Notes: generated by a model from the sequence alone, not told the origin. A stretch of 64,000 nt of DNA from Candidatus Rifleibacteriota bacterium (GCA_905236675.1 CAJOND010000038.1:1-64000); one strand, 5' to 3'; positions 1-9,654 are shown, numbered from the stretch's first letter. Made by a program: numbers and translations.

Positions 1-129
1 GTTCGAGATACTTCTAGAATCACACTACTCTCAAACCTCAAAATTTTAAAAAGAGGTTTTGAAAATAATGCAAAAGAAGAAAACACTACTTTATATAAAG
101 TAAACCCTATCTCAGTAATAGGTCAATAA
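1..129 (+). CDS. C-terminal end of a protein cut by the window edge, possible winged-helix tail
   Basis: An open frame runs from base 1 to a TAA at 127-129 and gives 42 residues. The start SRITLLSNLKILKRGF followed by LYKVNP resembles the last helix and wing of a winged-helix domain, as found at the end of Fic-type or RecG-like regulators. That is only a shape match. No start lies in the window, so the function cannot be named. About 120 bp separate it from the toxin-antitoxin pair that follows on the same strand. Confidence 0.4.
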   Translation, partial: VRDTSRITLLSNLKILKRGFENNAKEENTTLYKVNPISVIGQ

Positions 130-251
130 AAATAGAAAAAAATATTATTTTTTTAGGTTTTCCTTTACCGTATGATTTTACGATATTCAACGTTAGCTTA
201 CTTGACGTAATAATCATTTACAGCTAAAATGATAAAAAAAGAGGTGACATA

Positions 252-548
252 ATGAGCAGTTTAACGACTGATGTTTTATTAAAAATTGATTCTAATCTAA
301 AAAATAATGCAGAAGCTATTTTTTCTAAATTTGGCTATGATTTTGATACTGCAATAAAAATGTTTTTACGTCACACTGTATATGATGGAAGCTTACCTTT
401 TAGCATGAAAGATGAAATACCTAATGAAGAAACATTAGCTGCTATGAAAGAAGCAGAATGCTTAATAAACGACCCTAAAGCTAAGACCTATAATTCTTTT
501 CAAGAAATAATTGATGAAATAAATACCGAAATAGAAGCCCCAAAATAG
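252..548 (+). CDS. dinJ: RelB/DinJ-family antitoxin
   Basis: A 98-residue RelB/DinJ-type antitoxin. Its N-terminal part (residues 1-50) would form the ribbon-helix-helix DNA-binding dimer, and the acidic tail (about 60-98, KEAECLINDPKAKTYNSFQE) would wrap the toxin. A strong ribosome site (GAGGTG, 241-246) precedes the ATG. The YafQ-like toxin starts 8 bp after the stop, the usual antitoxin-first order, and such pairs normally repress their own promoter. The tail is nearly duplicated in a stub at 7517-7657, which suggests a shared ancestor or a past duplication. The family call is firm; naming it dinJ rests on the YafQ partner. Confidence 0.88.
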   Translation: MSSLTTDVLLKIDSNLKNNAEAIFSKFGYDFDTAIKMFLRHTVYDGSLPFSMKDEIPNEETLAAMKEAECLINDPKAKTYNSFQEIIDEINTEIEAPK

Positions 549-556
549 CAGTTTTT

Positions 557-829
557 ATGTATAAATTACTCCAGACAAATGAATACAAAAAGAAATTAAA
601 AAAGCTTATAAAAAATGGTTATAATATTAATAAAATGAAAGAAGTTGTTGATTTATTAGTAGAAGGAAAACCTCTACCACCTAAATATAAAGACCATCCT
701 CTAAAAGGGAATTTTATTGGATTTCGAGAATGTCATGTTGAACCAGATTGGTTACTCATTTATAAAATACAAAATGATATTTTAATTTTAACTTTAGTTA
801 CTACAGGAACTCATTCTGAGTTATTTTAA
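557..829 (+). CDS. yafQ: YafQ-family mRNA interferase toxin
   Basis: A 90-residue RelE/ParE-superfamily toxin of the YafQ branch. Known YafQ enzymes cut mRNA in the ribosomal A site. The residues expected for catalysis and RNA contact are visible: His in KDHPLKGN, the HVEPDWLLIY block (His, Asp, Trp), and His in the terminal GTHSELF. The length is normal and no damage is seen. It pairs with the antitoxin just upstream. It lies tail-to-tail with csn2, about 85 bp away, in the place where a type II-A locus would usually carry its CRISPR array. Confidence 0.9.
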   Translation: MYKLLQTNEYKKKLKKLIKNGYNINKMKEVVDLLVEGKPLPPKYKDHPLKGNFIGFRECHVEPDWLLIYKIQNDILILTLVTTGTHSELF

Positions 830-914
830 TTATAAACACAAAAAAATTACACTTTTAAAAAATTTAGTATAAATACAAATCTATTCTCTTTAATCAAAAC
901 CTCTTTCATCTTTT

Positions 915-1592
915 TTAAATTTCACATAAATCTTTGTCGATAATTCTATATTTTTCACAATCAAACCTATATTCACTATCAGTGCTTTCAATAAGAAAAA
1001 GATTATATTTATTATAAAAGCAATCTTTATAAAATGATCCTAATTCTTCACTAGTTAAATATGATTTTAAATTAAGAAATACAAATGAATTAATATTTAA
1101 AAATCTGTTTACTACTTTAATATATTCTATTATTTTTTCTAAAACACTATCGTAATCAGGTCTCAATCTAATATCAAATATTTTTAAAAGAGAATTAATA
1201 TCAGGCATATTATTATATTCAAGACTATAATCGATGCTTTCTATAAGCTTTTCAATATAAACTACATTTTGCCCTATAATATCGTTTGTTAACAGATAAT
1301 GTTCACTATCAACAGCAATATCTTTTAATTTAGCAAGGAGCTTATTTTGAATCTTTTTATTATTAAAATCTAAAGTATATGGTTCTATAATAAAACTAAA
1401 TGTTTTTTCCAAATCAAGGTCTTTTATCTTCTTTTCATCAGATAAAATCCACTCACCATTTTCCCCATTTATCTGGTTAAGCAATTCATTGCTTAATTTA
1501 TAAAATGTTTTACCATTCTCAATGACCAAAACATTTACTGTATTTTCTTCAAATATAAATGGATTTTCTAATACTGGGTGAATTAACCTCAT
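915..1592 (-). CDS. csn2: Csn2, type II-A CRISPR adaptation protein
   Basis: A 225-residue Csn2-like protein. The family forms ring-shaped tetramers that bind double-stranded DNA ends and help Cas1-Cas2 and Cas9 acquire spacers. The N-terminal [22 protein letters not shown] matches the usual start of the family, and the length is typical of the short Csn2 type. The start overlaps the end of cas2 by 4 bp (1589-1592), so translation is probably coupled. It is the last cas gene of the operon. No CRISPR array follows, which is unusual for type II-A. Confidence 0.87.
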   Translation of the reverse strand: MRLIHPVLENPFIFEENTVNVLVIENGKTFYKLSNELLNQINGENGEWILSDEKKIKDLDLEKTFSFIIEPYTLDFNNKKIQNKLLAKLKDIAVDSEHYLLTNDIIGQNVVYIEKLIESIDYSLEYNNMPDINSLLKIFDIRLRPDYDSVLEKIIEYIKVVNRFLNINSFVFLNLKSYLTSEELGSFYKDCFYNKYNLFLIESTDSEYRFDCEKYRIIDKDLCEI

Positions 1593-1909
1593 ACAATAAC
1601 CAACCTATCAGTAGAGTCTATAACAATTGAACTCTTAGTTCCAACTACATATTCTATTTTCTGATACTGCTTCTCAGTAACAGTTAGCATTTGAACGATT
1701 CCAGCAGGAGGCTTAAAATCTCTTACATTTTTCATTATAGCATCAGCAACAGTTTGATTTAAAGCAAGTTTTGAATAAACTGATTCCTGCATCATTATGA
1801 ATCCATTTTTTAATAATGACTTTCTAAAATGTCTGTATTCACGTAATTCTGCACTAGTCACAGATGGCAAATCAAAAAACACAATTACTCGCATAAATCT
1901 AAAACTCAT
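1589..1909 (-). CDS. cas2: Cas2, CRISPR integrase subunit
   Basis: A 106-residue Cas2. In the Cas1-Cas2 complex it bridges two Cas1 dimers during spacer integration. The start [21 protein letters not shown] has the beta-strand with the conserved Asp (VFFDLP) and the following helix typical of type II Cas2. The first ATG may be MSFRFMRV or the internal MRV; the longer form overlaps cas1 by 11 bp. It sits between cas1 and csn2 in the expected II-A order. No damage is seen. Confidence 0.93.
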   Translation of the reverse strand: MSFRFMRVIVFFDLPSVTSAELREYRHFRKSLLKNGFIMMQESVYSKLALNQTVADAIMKNVRDFKPPAGIVQMLTVTEKQYQKIEYVVGTKSSIVIDSTDRLVIV

Positions 1910-2774
1910 AATTATAACAGTTAATTAAATCTGGGCTATTATCAAACATTGCGTCAAGGATACTTTTACAATAAGTTTTTATTGCATTTGAAACATACTG
2001 CTTTGAATCATTAACTCTTACTTCTTTATTTAAAACATCAACAACCTTATGCTTTTCATTAGGTCCAAATTCCTTAAAATGCGACTCATAGACAAGTTTA
2101 TCAACTAATGGTCTGAAAGGCTCCATCATATCACAACCTAAATTAAATCTATTATCAGTATTATTATGGAATATACCTAACTGAGTTACGCAACCATTCG
2201 CAACAATTTCCCTATTAAAAGCGGAAAGAATCACAGCATAACCATAATTCAACGCAGAGTTTTCGTCACAGGTTAATTTTCTAGAAAAATCCATACCAAA
2301 TAATGCGTTAAAATATACTTTTGCAGCATGACCTTCTCGGTTAGAAATATCTCCTGGTTGGATTTCCTCAATGTAACTAGCTAATAACTCTGCTTCTTGG
2401 TCATAACCATAATATTTTATCAAATCTCTTTGCCGTTTTATTTTATCGGCTACAATACGAGCCCAGACCATATCTTTTGTTTCTTTTGTCCAAGCAGCCT
2501 GATTGCGTAATTTATTACTGCAATCATGACTGCCATAATACCCAGCCAGCTCAAAACAAGGATTCCTTTTTTCATCGCAGAAAATGACTTTTATTTTTCT
2601 TTTTATAAGTTCGCACATCAGAGCAGAAGTAATCGCTACAGATGTGCTTTCTATAATTATTGTAGATATTTCACTTAAAAATATCTTCTTTAAATCATCT
2701 CTGCGAATTAAAAGGTAATTAAGCCTTAATTCAAGCTTTGCTCTGCTTGAAATAACAACTGTTCTCCAAGTCAT
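1899..2774 (-). CDS. cas1: Cas1, CRISPR integrase
   Basis: A 291-residue Cas1 of the type II branch, the metal-dependent integrase that inserts protospacers at the leader end of an array. The N-terminal [24 protein letters not shown] and the [11 protein letters not shown] segment are characteristic. The helical C-terminal domain carries the expected acidic and His residues ([23 protein letters not shown]). It starts 5 bp after the cas9 stop, as in other II-A operons. The gene is intact, so adaptation proteins could still be made even though cas9 is broken and no array is visible. Confidence 0.95.
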   Translation of the reverse strand: MTWRTVVISSRAKLELRLNYLLIRRDDLKKIFLSEISTIIIESTSVAITSALMCELIKRKIKVIFCDEKRNPCFELAGYYGSHDCSNKLRNQAAWTKETKDMVWARIVADKIKRQRDLIKYYGYDQEAELLASYIEEIQPGDISNREGHAAKVYFNALFGMDFSRKLTCDENSALNYGYAVILSAFNREIVANGCVTQLGIFHNNTDNRFNLGCDMMEPFRPLVDKLVYESHFKEFGPNEKHKVVDVLNKEVRVNDSKQYVSNAIKTYCKSILDAMFDNSPDLINCYNYEF

Positions 2775-2779
2775 AAGAT

Positions 2780-5700
2780 TTACTTGTTCAAATCTATTAT
2801 TTGTTCAAATAAACCTGTTACAGATTGATTTATTAACTTAATATTTAGTTTTCCAACTTCTTTTCCTTTTGTTAAAGCCCCACACTGTTTACCTCCACCA
2901 ATAAGAGATAAATCAACCCTTCCTGAACTGCAATGTAGAATACTTAGTAAATTTAAAATTATGCCACTTTGTTCAAAGGTATCTAAATTATTAAATTTTG
3001 GTAAACTGCTTTCTATATTTAAAATGTCTTTAACTCCTATAGGAATAAATTTATTATAAACGGTAGAATTAATTTTATTTATTATTTGGTTAAATATTTC
3101 ATTTATTAAATCATTATTAATATTATCATAATTAGTAACTGGAATTGCTTTTTTCCCAGCATCAACACACCTTTGATAATATTTTAAAATATTTTTTATA
3201 TGCTTTTCATAATCTGTTTTAAATATTAACTGATTAGCATTTTTGAAAGTTATACTATCTCCTGTTCTACCAGACAAATGACATTTAAAACCGTTTATAT
3301 CTAGCAAAGAATCAATTTTAATACAATCAATAATAATCTTTGCTTCTTTAAGCTTTAATTCATTAACAGCGTAATCTTCTAGTTTTTCTTTATTAATATT
3401 GTTAGCTAAATAAATAGGAACAAATTCTAATGTTCTCTTTCTAGAAGTCTTTTTCCCTTTAGTTTCGGTAGATTCTACAAGAAAGAAATATGAACCAGAA
3501 ACTTTATTAAATCCACCATATTTATTTACATCTAACCTAGAATCGCTTTGGAAATTGTCCTTCCCCCTTTTTCTTTAACATTTGGTCATACAAACCGCCT
3601 TTAACTTTATAAGCAAGTCTAGTAAATAAAATATTGTTTTTACACATATATTTTTTTATTGTTGCAATACTACTACCATCAGCTTTCCAAGCTGTTAATC
3701 CACCTCTTTCAATATCTCTATTTAGAATAGTATCCAAATTTAAACTATAACTTCTATTTTTTGCTCCTTCTGTTCTAATGAAATTAAGAGGATTGCTTGT
3801 AAATCTAGTATTGTAAATATTTCCAACCACTATGTTTAAATATGCGTCTTTAGCATGATGAAAATCATTTATTTCTCTAACTTTTATAAAGTCATATTTT
3901 TGTCTGAAATCACTAACATTGCCCGCTTTAACATAAACAATATCTGACTTTTCAAAAGAATCTTTAAGAATTTCAGCTATCGCTTTTGTAGCTTGACTTG
4001 TTTCAACTAATTGACGAGCTATAAAACTAGAAAGTTCACTATCATTAAACTGATTTTTACGAGTTAATCGTTCATATTTCTTTTTACTGATAAAATCCTT
4101 TTTTAATAAAGAATACCAAAAGTCATTCATTTTTTTCTGAATGTCGTATTCTATTGGGTATGTATCAGTTTTTCTGCCGTTAAGTTCTTTCTTAACAAGA
4201 ACCATATTATCCAAACTATCATCTTTAACCTTAGAACGAGGGAATATATGATCTAAGTCATATAGATTTTTGTTAAATAAATCACTTAGATTAATATTTT
4301 CACCAGAATACATGCATTTACCCATTTGAGTATAATATAAATAAAGTCTTTTGCTTCTTAAATCTGATTCAGACCTAGCATTTAATTCCTCAATCCAGTT
4401 TCGACATTCATCTTTGCAATTTTTGTATAAATCTGTTAGCTTATTTTTTCTGCTAACAGTTCTTACACCTTTTTCTTCATCACTTCTAGTCATTTCTATA
4501 AATATTTTCTTTGGTTCTCTACCAGTTATTTTCACAATTTCATTAACTATCTGCAAAGTCTGCCAAATTCCACGTCTGATAGCAGGAGAAACATATAAGT
4601 CTTTTACAGATGAATAATCATTTCTATTCTTAATAGAAATACTCTTGTTGGCTTTATTGATTGCTTCCATAAATTCAAATTCTGAACTTAAAAGCTGCAT
4701 TAAATTATTGTTCGTTTCGTATAAAGCATTGATAATATTTAAAATTTCACCTGTTTCTTTATTTACAGATATTATTTCAGTTAAAAATTCTTTTGATAAA
4801 CGCCCCCAACCAGAATATTTGAGCTTAGATATTTTATTAATTTCTTCTTCAGATAAAAGATTCCCATAAGCTCTATTTATTTTATTTTTAAGCATTTCTT
4901 TTTCATCGCCTAAGATTACTATCCATTTAATAATCTCATCTAATACTTCTTCCGGAACTTTTTTATCTTTAAAAATATTCTTAAAATCAAGATACGAACC
5001 CATAGAAGATTTAAAATCTCCATCAATTCCACCAATTTCATCTTCTTTTGAAAGATAGAGAGATTTTATATTAGCTTTTGTTACTTTTTTCTTTTTACAG
5101 AATAATTCGTTGAATATTCTTTGTTTAAGTTCCAAAGGAATTTTTTCGCCATTTACAGTAAGATTATTTAATTCATTTAAAACCATGAATTTACTATATA
5201 AAATTGAGTTTTTAGGCAAAACATCTTGTTTCTTTAGATAAGTACATTCGCTTGTCATCTGTAAAATAAATTTTTCTGCACTTTTCTCTAAATCAATAAC
5301 CTTATCAAAATTCCAAGCTCTAACAGGTTCGTTTGTTCGTTTTACCGCCCAGCTATAGCCGCCTTTTTCTCTTTTATGAAAAGTATTTAAAGGTCCAACA
5401 TAATAAGGAATTCTGAAAGTTAGCAAAGACTTGATTTTTTCAGAAGGGGAAAAACCACTTTCGTCTTTTACTTTCAAAAAAGGAAGATAATTTTGAGCAT
5501 TTTTGAGTATTTCATTTAACTCTTCAAGATGAAGCTGATAAGGAATAACCGAATTAAATTTAACAACCTGCTTTGGTAGAAATTCACCACTATCAATACG
5601 AACTAAAATATTTTTTACATTCAGATCATCTTGAGAACATTTTTCTAAAAGCTTTTTAAGATACTTATAGAAATCTTCCTGGCTACATCTGGATTCAACA

Positions 5701-6836
5701 GTCACTTTCTTGCCATTATGCCTAGTCATTCCAATATATGCTGGATAATTATTTTTTGTATTAAAAGAAGAAAATAAATCACGATATTCTTTAGAATTCT
5801 TTTTACCATCTTTACCAGGGAAATACTTTTTAATAACTTCTTTTAATACATATAAATCCTGTTTATGTTCATTAAAAATCTTAACTTTTCTTTCAGAAAT
5901 AAATTTACTGCCTTGAGTAATATAATCAAGAATAGACCAATCATAGACCTTTTTTAATTTGTCGATTAATTCTATTCTTTCTTCTAAGAAATCTTTGTAT
6001 TTATCATAGTTTTCATCGAAGTTTGAATCGGTAAAAGAAAACTTTGCTTCACTAAATTCAGAATTTTCTAATTTTTCACTATTAAACAAATCTTTTAAAG
6101 CAGTCTTTTTACCTATAATAGCAGAAATTACCCCAGATAGAGTTTTATCATCTTTATTTACGTGCAATATTTCTTCTAATTGCTTTTGTTTATCTCTCAT
6201 CCCAACTTTTCTATTTTTTAATAACTCTGCAAAAGTATTATAATCTTCACAATTTAGTTCTATTTCAAATTCATCATGCAAATAAGTTGAAAGTTCGTTA
6301 ATAGTATCTTCAAAAGAAGTCGCACTTTTTAAATCTTGGCCAGCAAAAAGGAAATGCCCTCTATTTTTAAGAATATGATGTATAGCAAGATAAACTAACC
6401 TTATATCAACTTTTTCGCCTTGAATAATTGCATTCCTTAAATGATAAATAGTTGGATACTTCTTAAAATATTCTTTATCTGTATAATCTTTATCGAAAAA
6501 CAAACTGAATTTGCTTTCTGTTTTTTTCTCTTCTTTGTGGAAAAAGCTTTCTGACATTCTTTCAAAGAATTTTGGATCTACTTTTTCTATTTCTGGTTTA
6601 AATATTTCTTTTAAAAGATTTAACCTTTGTTTTCTTCTTGCTAATCTTCTTCTAGAACTTCTAAAAACTCTTCTAGCCGCTGCTGTTTCACCAGACTTAA
6701 AAAGCCTTATTCCCCACATAGCTTTTCTGTTAAAATTCAAAACATTATAATCTAAGTCTGTTACTGCCCAACCTACAGAATCTGTTCCAATATCCAAACC
6801 TAAATAGTATTCTTCAAAATTCTTTTTATTACCCAT
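2780..6836 (-). pseudogene. cas9: Cas9 (type II-A), frameshifted near the PAM-interacting domain
   Basis: Two frames together encode a Cas9 of about 1,350 residues, close to the SpCas9 size. The upstream frame (3537-6836, about 1,099 aa) has RuvC-I (YLGLDIGTDS, Asp15), an Arg-rich bridge helix, RuvC-II (IFIEMTRSDE), HNH (LYDLDHIFPRS) and RuvC-III (HHAKDAYLN), all with catalytic residues present. It stops right after GQFPKRF. The next frame resumes at 3544 with DSRLDVNKYGGF and runs without a stop to 2780, ending in the typical INQSVTGLFEQIIDL. The break is a net +1 or -2 shift at about 3542-3548, just before the PAM-interacting domain. The ATG at 6836 is the better start, with GGGAG 8 bases upstream; the TTG at 6851 is unlikely. 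As read, no PAM-binding domain would be made. Confidence 0.9.
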
Positions 6837-6851
6837 TCTATTGACTCCCAA

Positions 6852-7030
6852 CTTTAAATGTGATATTTATATCTTATCACACTACAAGTTCAAATAAAAA
6901 TTTATTCAAATCGTCCGCAAGGACTTCGCAATGTGCGATTAAACAGCAATCATAGAAATATGATTGCTGTTTTAAGTTTAGCCTGTTATTTCAACAACAA
7001 TCGCTAATTTCACAATATTTTTATTCTAAC
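6852..7030. ncRNA. Structured intergenic RNA candidate next to cas9, possible tracrRNA
   Basis: The space upstream of cas9 holds a perfect 14-bp hairpin (6941-6954 with 6959-6972). Its loop reads GAAA on the plus strand and TTTC on the minus strand. It is flanked by short GC-rich hairpins (TCGCA/TGCGA and GTCC/GGAC, about 6909-6938) and, on the other side, by AGCCTGTTATTTCAAC, which loosely recalls the nexus of II-A tracrRNAs. II-A loci often keep tracrRNA here. Read on the minus strand, the GC-rich hairpins lead into a U-rich tract and then cas9. Read on the plus strand, the nexus-like part comes last. Without a CRISPR repeat to match, neither strand nor identity can be settled. A small palindrome, GTGATA/TATCAC (about 6861-6881), lies in the cas9 leader. 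Confidence 0.4.
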
Positions 7031-7130
7031 ATATTTCTAATGTAAAAAAGTCTTTTTTGAAAAGACAATCATAAAAGCAATATTCCTTTTGTCTCAAGAT
7101 ATTCATATATCAGAGAAAAGCTTTTAAAAG

Positions 7131-7155
7131 GTCGCCTGCGAAGCGACATTTTTAT
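7131..7155 (+). terminator. Rho-independent terminator candidate
   Basis: A five-base GC stem, GTCGC (7131-7135) with GCGAC (7143-7147), is followed by ATTTTTAT. It could end a plus-strand transcript from the region upstream of cas9. Confidence 0.45.
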
Positions 7156-7202
7156 GCAAGCATTCCCAAAATATCATTACAAAAACAAATATTTCTAATT
7201 TT

Positions 7203-7318
7203 TTAAAATCCCCCCGTCACCGATTGCTACGCAATCAGCCCTCTCAGTCTCGTTTATGCTCGCTAGCTTCCCCAGCAGTTTTTCAAACTCTGGGGGAGCA
7301 TCTTCATTGCCACCAACA
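7203..7318. repeat. GC-rich multi-hairpin dispersed repeat
   Basis: This stretch contains GATTGC/GCAATC and a larger stem of the CCCCAG/CTGGGG type, ending in GGGGGAGCATCTTCATTG. Its higher GC content and wording resemble the element at about 14430-14600 (CTTCCCC, GGGGCAGCATCTTC). It looks like a non-coding dispersed repeat that abuts or interrupts the hsdS remnant that follows. Confidence 0.5.
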
Positions 7319-7329
7319 AGATCTGCCCC

Positions 7330-7503
7330 CAAGAAAATGAAGTGTCATTAAGTGACGAAAGGGGTCTTATCGATTTATCCGCCGAAGAACTGCTAGCTCG
7401 TATCCAAGCTGAAAAAGCTGAACTCATCAAACAAGGCAATAATAAGTGGCAATCCGCCAAAGCTCTATTCTTGACTCAAAAACAGAAAATAGCTAAAATA
7501 TAA
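7330..7503 (+). pseudogene. Remnant of a type I restriction specificity subunit (HsdS), internal piece
   Basis: An open frame ending at TAA 7501-7503 reads QENEVSLSDERGLIDLSA then EELLARIQAEKAELIKQG. The second phrase is typical of the segment after the first helix in some HsdS proteins. The frame has no proper start and runs back into the repeat upstream. The part that should precede it, a start peptide MNTEQLKKAILQQAIQGKL, lies about 1 kb downstream at 8331-8399, so the two pieces are in reversed order. Full HsdS proteins are about 400 aa, so this is a scrap with no likely function. Confidence 0.55.
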
Positions 7504-7516
7504 TAAGGAACTAAAT

Positions 7517-7657
7517 ATGAGCAATAAAGAGTTATTATTAGCAATAAAAGAAGCAGAGTCGTTAATAAATGACCCGAATACTAAAAAATATAATTCTTTT
7601 CAAGAAATAATAGATGAAATAAACACAGAAATCAAAAAAACTAATAGTAGTGAATGA
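7517..7657 (+). CDS. RelB-tail-like small protein, possible antitoxin stub
   Basis: A 46-residue frame whose AIKEAESLINDPNTKKYNSF block and the following QEIIDEINTEI nearly copy the C-terminal tail of the RelB antitoxin at 252-548. The DNA-binding N-terminal half is absent. Its TGA shares one base with the ATG of the damaged PIN gene that follows, so the two were translated together. It is either a truncated antitoxin or a naturally short toxin-binding peptide. I favour a short antitoxin whose partner has decayed. Confidence 0.55.
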   Translation: MSNKELLLAIKEAESLINDPNTKKYNSFQEIIDEINTEIKKTNSSE

Positions 7658-8095
7658 TGAAAATATTGTTGCTTTAATAGACCTTATGATGATCAATCTT
7701 ATATTAAGATTTCTATGGAATCTAACGCCAAGCTTTATATACAGGAACTTATAAGAAATAAAAAAATAGACTTAGTTTCTTCCTATATGCTTTTATATGA
7801 AAATAGTTTAAATCCTTTTTTAATGAGGAAAAATCCTATAAAAGAATTTATTAATATAAATACAGTGCTTTTTATTCCTTACGAAAAACATGTTATAATT
7901 GAAAAAATGGCATCAGAAATAATGGATACTGGAATTAAATTTAAAGATGCTTGTCATATTGCTTGTAGCCTATTAGGACAATGCTCTTTTTTCATAACTA
8001 CCGATAAAAGATTGTTAAAATATAAATGCAATAATGTAAAAGTGATTAATCCTATTGATTTCGTTAGAGAATTGGAGGAAAATAATGGAAGCTAA
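7657..8095 (+). pseudogene. PIN-domain toxin (VapC-like) with a deletion at the catalytic start
   Basis: The main frame gives CCFNRPYDDQSYIKI and then a PIN-like body with KFKDACHIACSLLGQCSFFITTD, the motif carrying the later acidic residues. Family members normally start like MKIYLDTCCFNRP. Here the ATG (7657), AAA and ATA are followed directly by TTGTTGC in another frame. About 11 bases that would encode YLDT, including the first catalytic Asp, therefore seem to be missing at about 7665. Translation from the ATG stops after six codons. Only the internal ATG at 7715 could start the body, and that product would lack a metal ligand. Confidence 0.72.
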
Positions 8096-8318
8096 TACTG
8101 TTGAAATAATGAATAAAGGGATGAAATGCTTGCTAGATAATTTAGGAATAGTGGAAACTGAATATTTTATTTCTACTGTTATTAGAGAAAAATTTGATTA
8201 TACTAAATGGCAACAAGAGTTTTTTGATAAAATTCCACCAAATGAATTAAAAGAAAAAATAGCTGATTTTGCTAAAAACTATAAATTTGAAGGGAATCCC
8301 GAAGTAATATTAAAATAA
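8085..8318 (+). CDS. Small partner protein of the PIN gene
   Basis: A 77-residue protein beginning MEANTVEIMNKGMKCLLDNL. The ATG at 8085 has GGAGG just upstream and overlaps the end of the PIN frame by 11 bp; a longer start inside the PIN gene is unlikely. From general familiarity, similar small proteins with GVVETEYFI-type helices often sit next to PIN genes of this kind. Their function is not established to my knowledge. The spacing suggests a three-part module: RelB-tail stub, PIN protein, small partner. Confidence 0.65.
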   Translation: MEANTVEIMNKGMKCLLDNLGIVETEYFISTVIREKFDYTKWQQEFFDKIPPNELKEKIADFAKNYKFEGNPEVILK

Positions 8319-8330
8319 TAGCTTCATATT

Positions 8331-8399
8331 ATGAACACAGAGCAACTGAAAAAAGCAATTCTTCAACAAGCAATTCAAGGCAAGCTAACCGAAAGTTGA
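8331..8399 (+). pseudogene. Remnant of the 5' end of an hsdS gene
   Basis: A 22-residue frame, MNTEQLKKAILQQAIQGKL plus TES, then TGA. It matches the usual N-terminal helix of HsdS-type specificity subunits, which goes on to a segment like the one found at 7330-7503. It ends at a small inverted repeat (ACCGAAAG 8388-8395 with CTTTCGGT 8403-8410). Confidence 0.55.
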
Positions 8400-8440
8400 A
8401 AGCTTTCGGTAAACTAGAAATTAGATATCTTTCTTATATC

Positions 8441-9628
8441 TTAGGGTAGTTCTTCCATCAACACGAAATCACGGAATAAAATATGTCGCACCGCACTTGT
8501 GCTGAAATCAACCTCATCATTAGAAATTACAATTTTTTGGCAAGAATTATCTAGTTTGGAGAAAGCTCCAAATTCACGTTCATATGCCTTTTCTTCTACC
8601 ACAGAATAAGCTGCCTGAATATAATACTGTTTATTGCCTTTTCTAGCCACAAAGTCTATTTCATTTTTCCCATCAAAAAAGACTTGCAAGCTATACCCCA
8701 TATAAATTAACTCATTGTGAACCAGATTTTCAAAGTTATGAGTCAAATCATAGCGGTTATTTATTATACGAATTGAATTCAATGCAACATCTTCATTGTA
8801 AACCTTTAAATAGTATTCCAACTCACGCTTAGATTTTGTTGAGAATCTTTTAACTGTCGCTATCGCAAAAGCTTCTTCCAAATACCCGATATATTTTGTA
8901 ATTGTAGTAATGGAACAGGGCAAACATGCACCTTTCATATACTTCTCTACTGATCTAGCAGAAAGAATCCTTCCATTTGATAAAAAAATAAAATTAGCAA
9001 GGCGTTTGAAAATCTCGGTTTTGCGAATCTTGTATCTATTGATTATATCGTTAATTATAATAGTTTCATTCAGTTCGTTGAGATAGATTCTCTGTGCACT
9101 TTCGCTAGCGTATTCTATTCTTTTAGGGAAACCACCCCAGATTATGTAATCGGTTAACGATATTTCTTTGCCTAGTTGCTCACCATAAGCTTTTATTTCT
9201 TTGTATACAAATGGGTGTATCTGGAAAGAGACATATCTTCCTGAGAGCTCTTTTGTAAATTCTCGTGACAACAGCTTTGAGTTAGAGCCACTAATAAAAA
9301 CTGAACAATTTCTGATGCGCAGAGTTCTGCAAGCACCGCTCCAGCCGTCTACTCTTTGTATCTCATCAAGAAAAACATAACATAAGGAGGATTTTTTACG
9401 ATTATTTTTTATATAATCTATGAGAGCAAATTCATTTGGAATAGCAGAAAGAATGGCTGTATCTTCAAAATCAAGAAATATTATGTTATCTGATTTTTCC
9501 TTTATTTCTTCAATTATTTCTTTTAAAATCACAGACTTACCGCAACGGCGTATGCCTGTGATAACTTTTATTAGATCACTGTCATAGAATTCCCTAATTG
9601 GTTCTATATATTTTTCTCGTTTAATCAT
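8441..9628 (-). CDS. AAA ATPase with C-terminal DUF4143 (first of two)
   Basis: A 395-residue ATPase of the AAA_14/DUF4143 type. Walker A is GIRRCGKS (about residues 25-32) and Walker B is YVFLDEIQ. A winged-helix-like region follows, then a C-terminal DUF4143 segment with NEIDFVARKGNKQYYIQ, whose D and Q recall PD-(D/E)XK nucleases. These genes are numerous in gut anaerobes and their role is unknown. Upstream of the start lie two inverted repeats with the core TGGACAATTTT (about 9655-9740), a likely operator or mobile-element end. Its paralogue at 10153-11442 has a different palindrome. Confidence 0.85.
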   Translation of the reverse strand: MIKREKYIEPIREFYDSDLIKVITGIRRCGKSVILKEIIEEIKEKSDNIIFLDFEDTAILSAIPNEFALIDYIKNNRKKSSLCYVFLDEIQRVDGWSGACRTLRIRNCSVFISGSNSKLLSREFTKELSGRYVSFQIHPFVYKEIKAYGEQLGKEISLTDYIIWGGFPKRIEYASESAQRIYLNELNETIIINDIINRYKIRKTEIFKRLANFIFLSNGRILSARSVEKYMKGACLPCSITTITKYIGYLEEAFAIATVKRFSTKSKRELEYYLKVYNEDVALNSIRIINNRYDLTHNFENLVHNELIYMGYSLQVFFDGKNEIDFVARKGNKQYYIQAAYSVVEEKAYEREFGAFSKLDNSCQKIVISNDEVDFSTSAVRHILFRDFVLMEELP

Positions 9629-9654
9629 TTCTCAAATTCCAAATAAAATTTATG

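Noticed and set aside
4351-4869. Plus-strand open frames opposite cas9 (also 6511-6750)
   Set aside because: They are leucine- and serine-rich complements of the lysine-rich Cas9 code, with no ribosome sites and no family resemblance.
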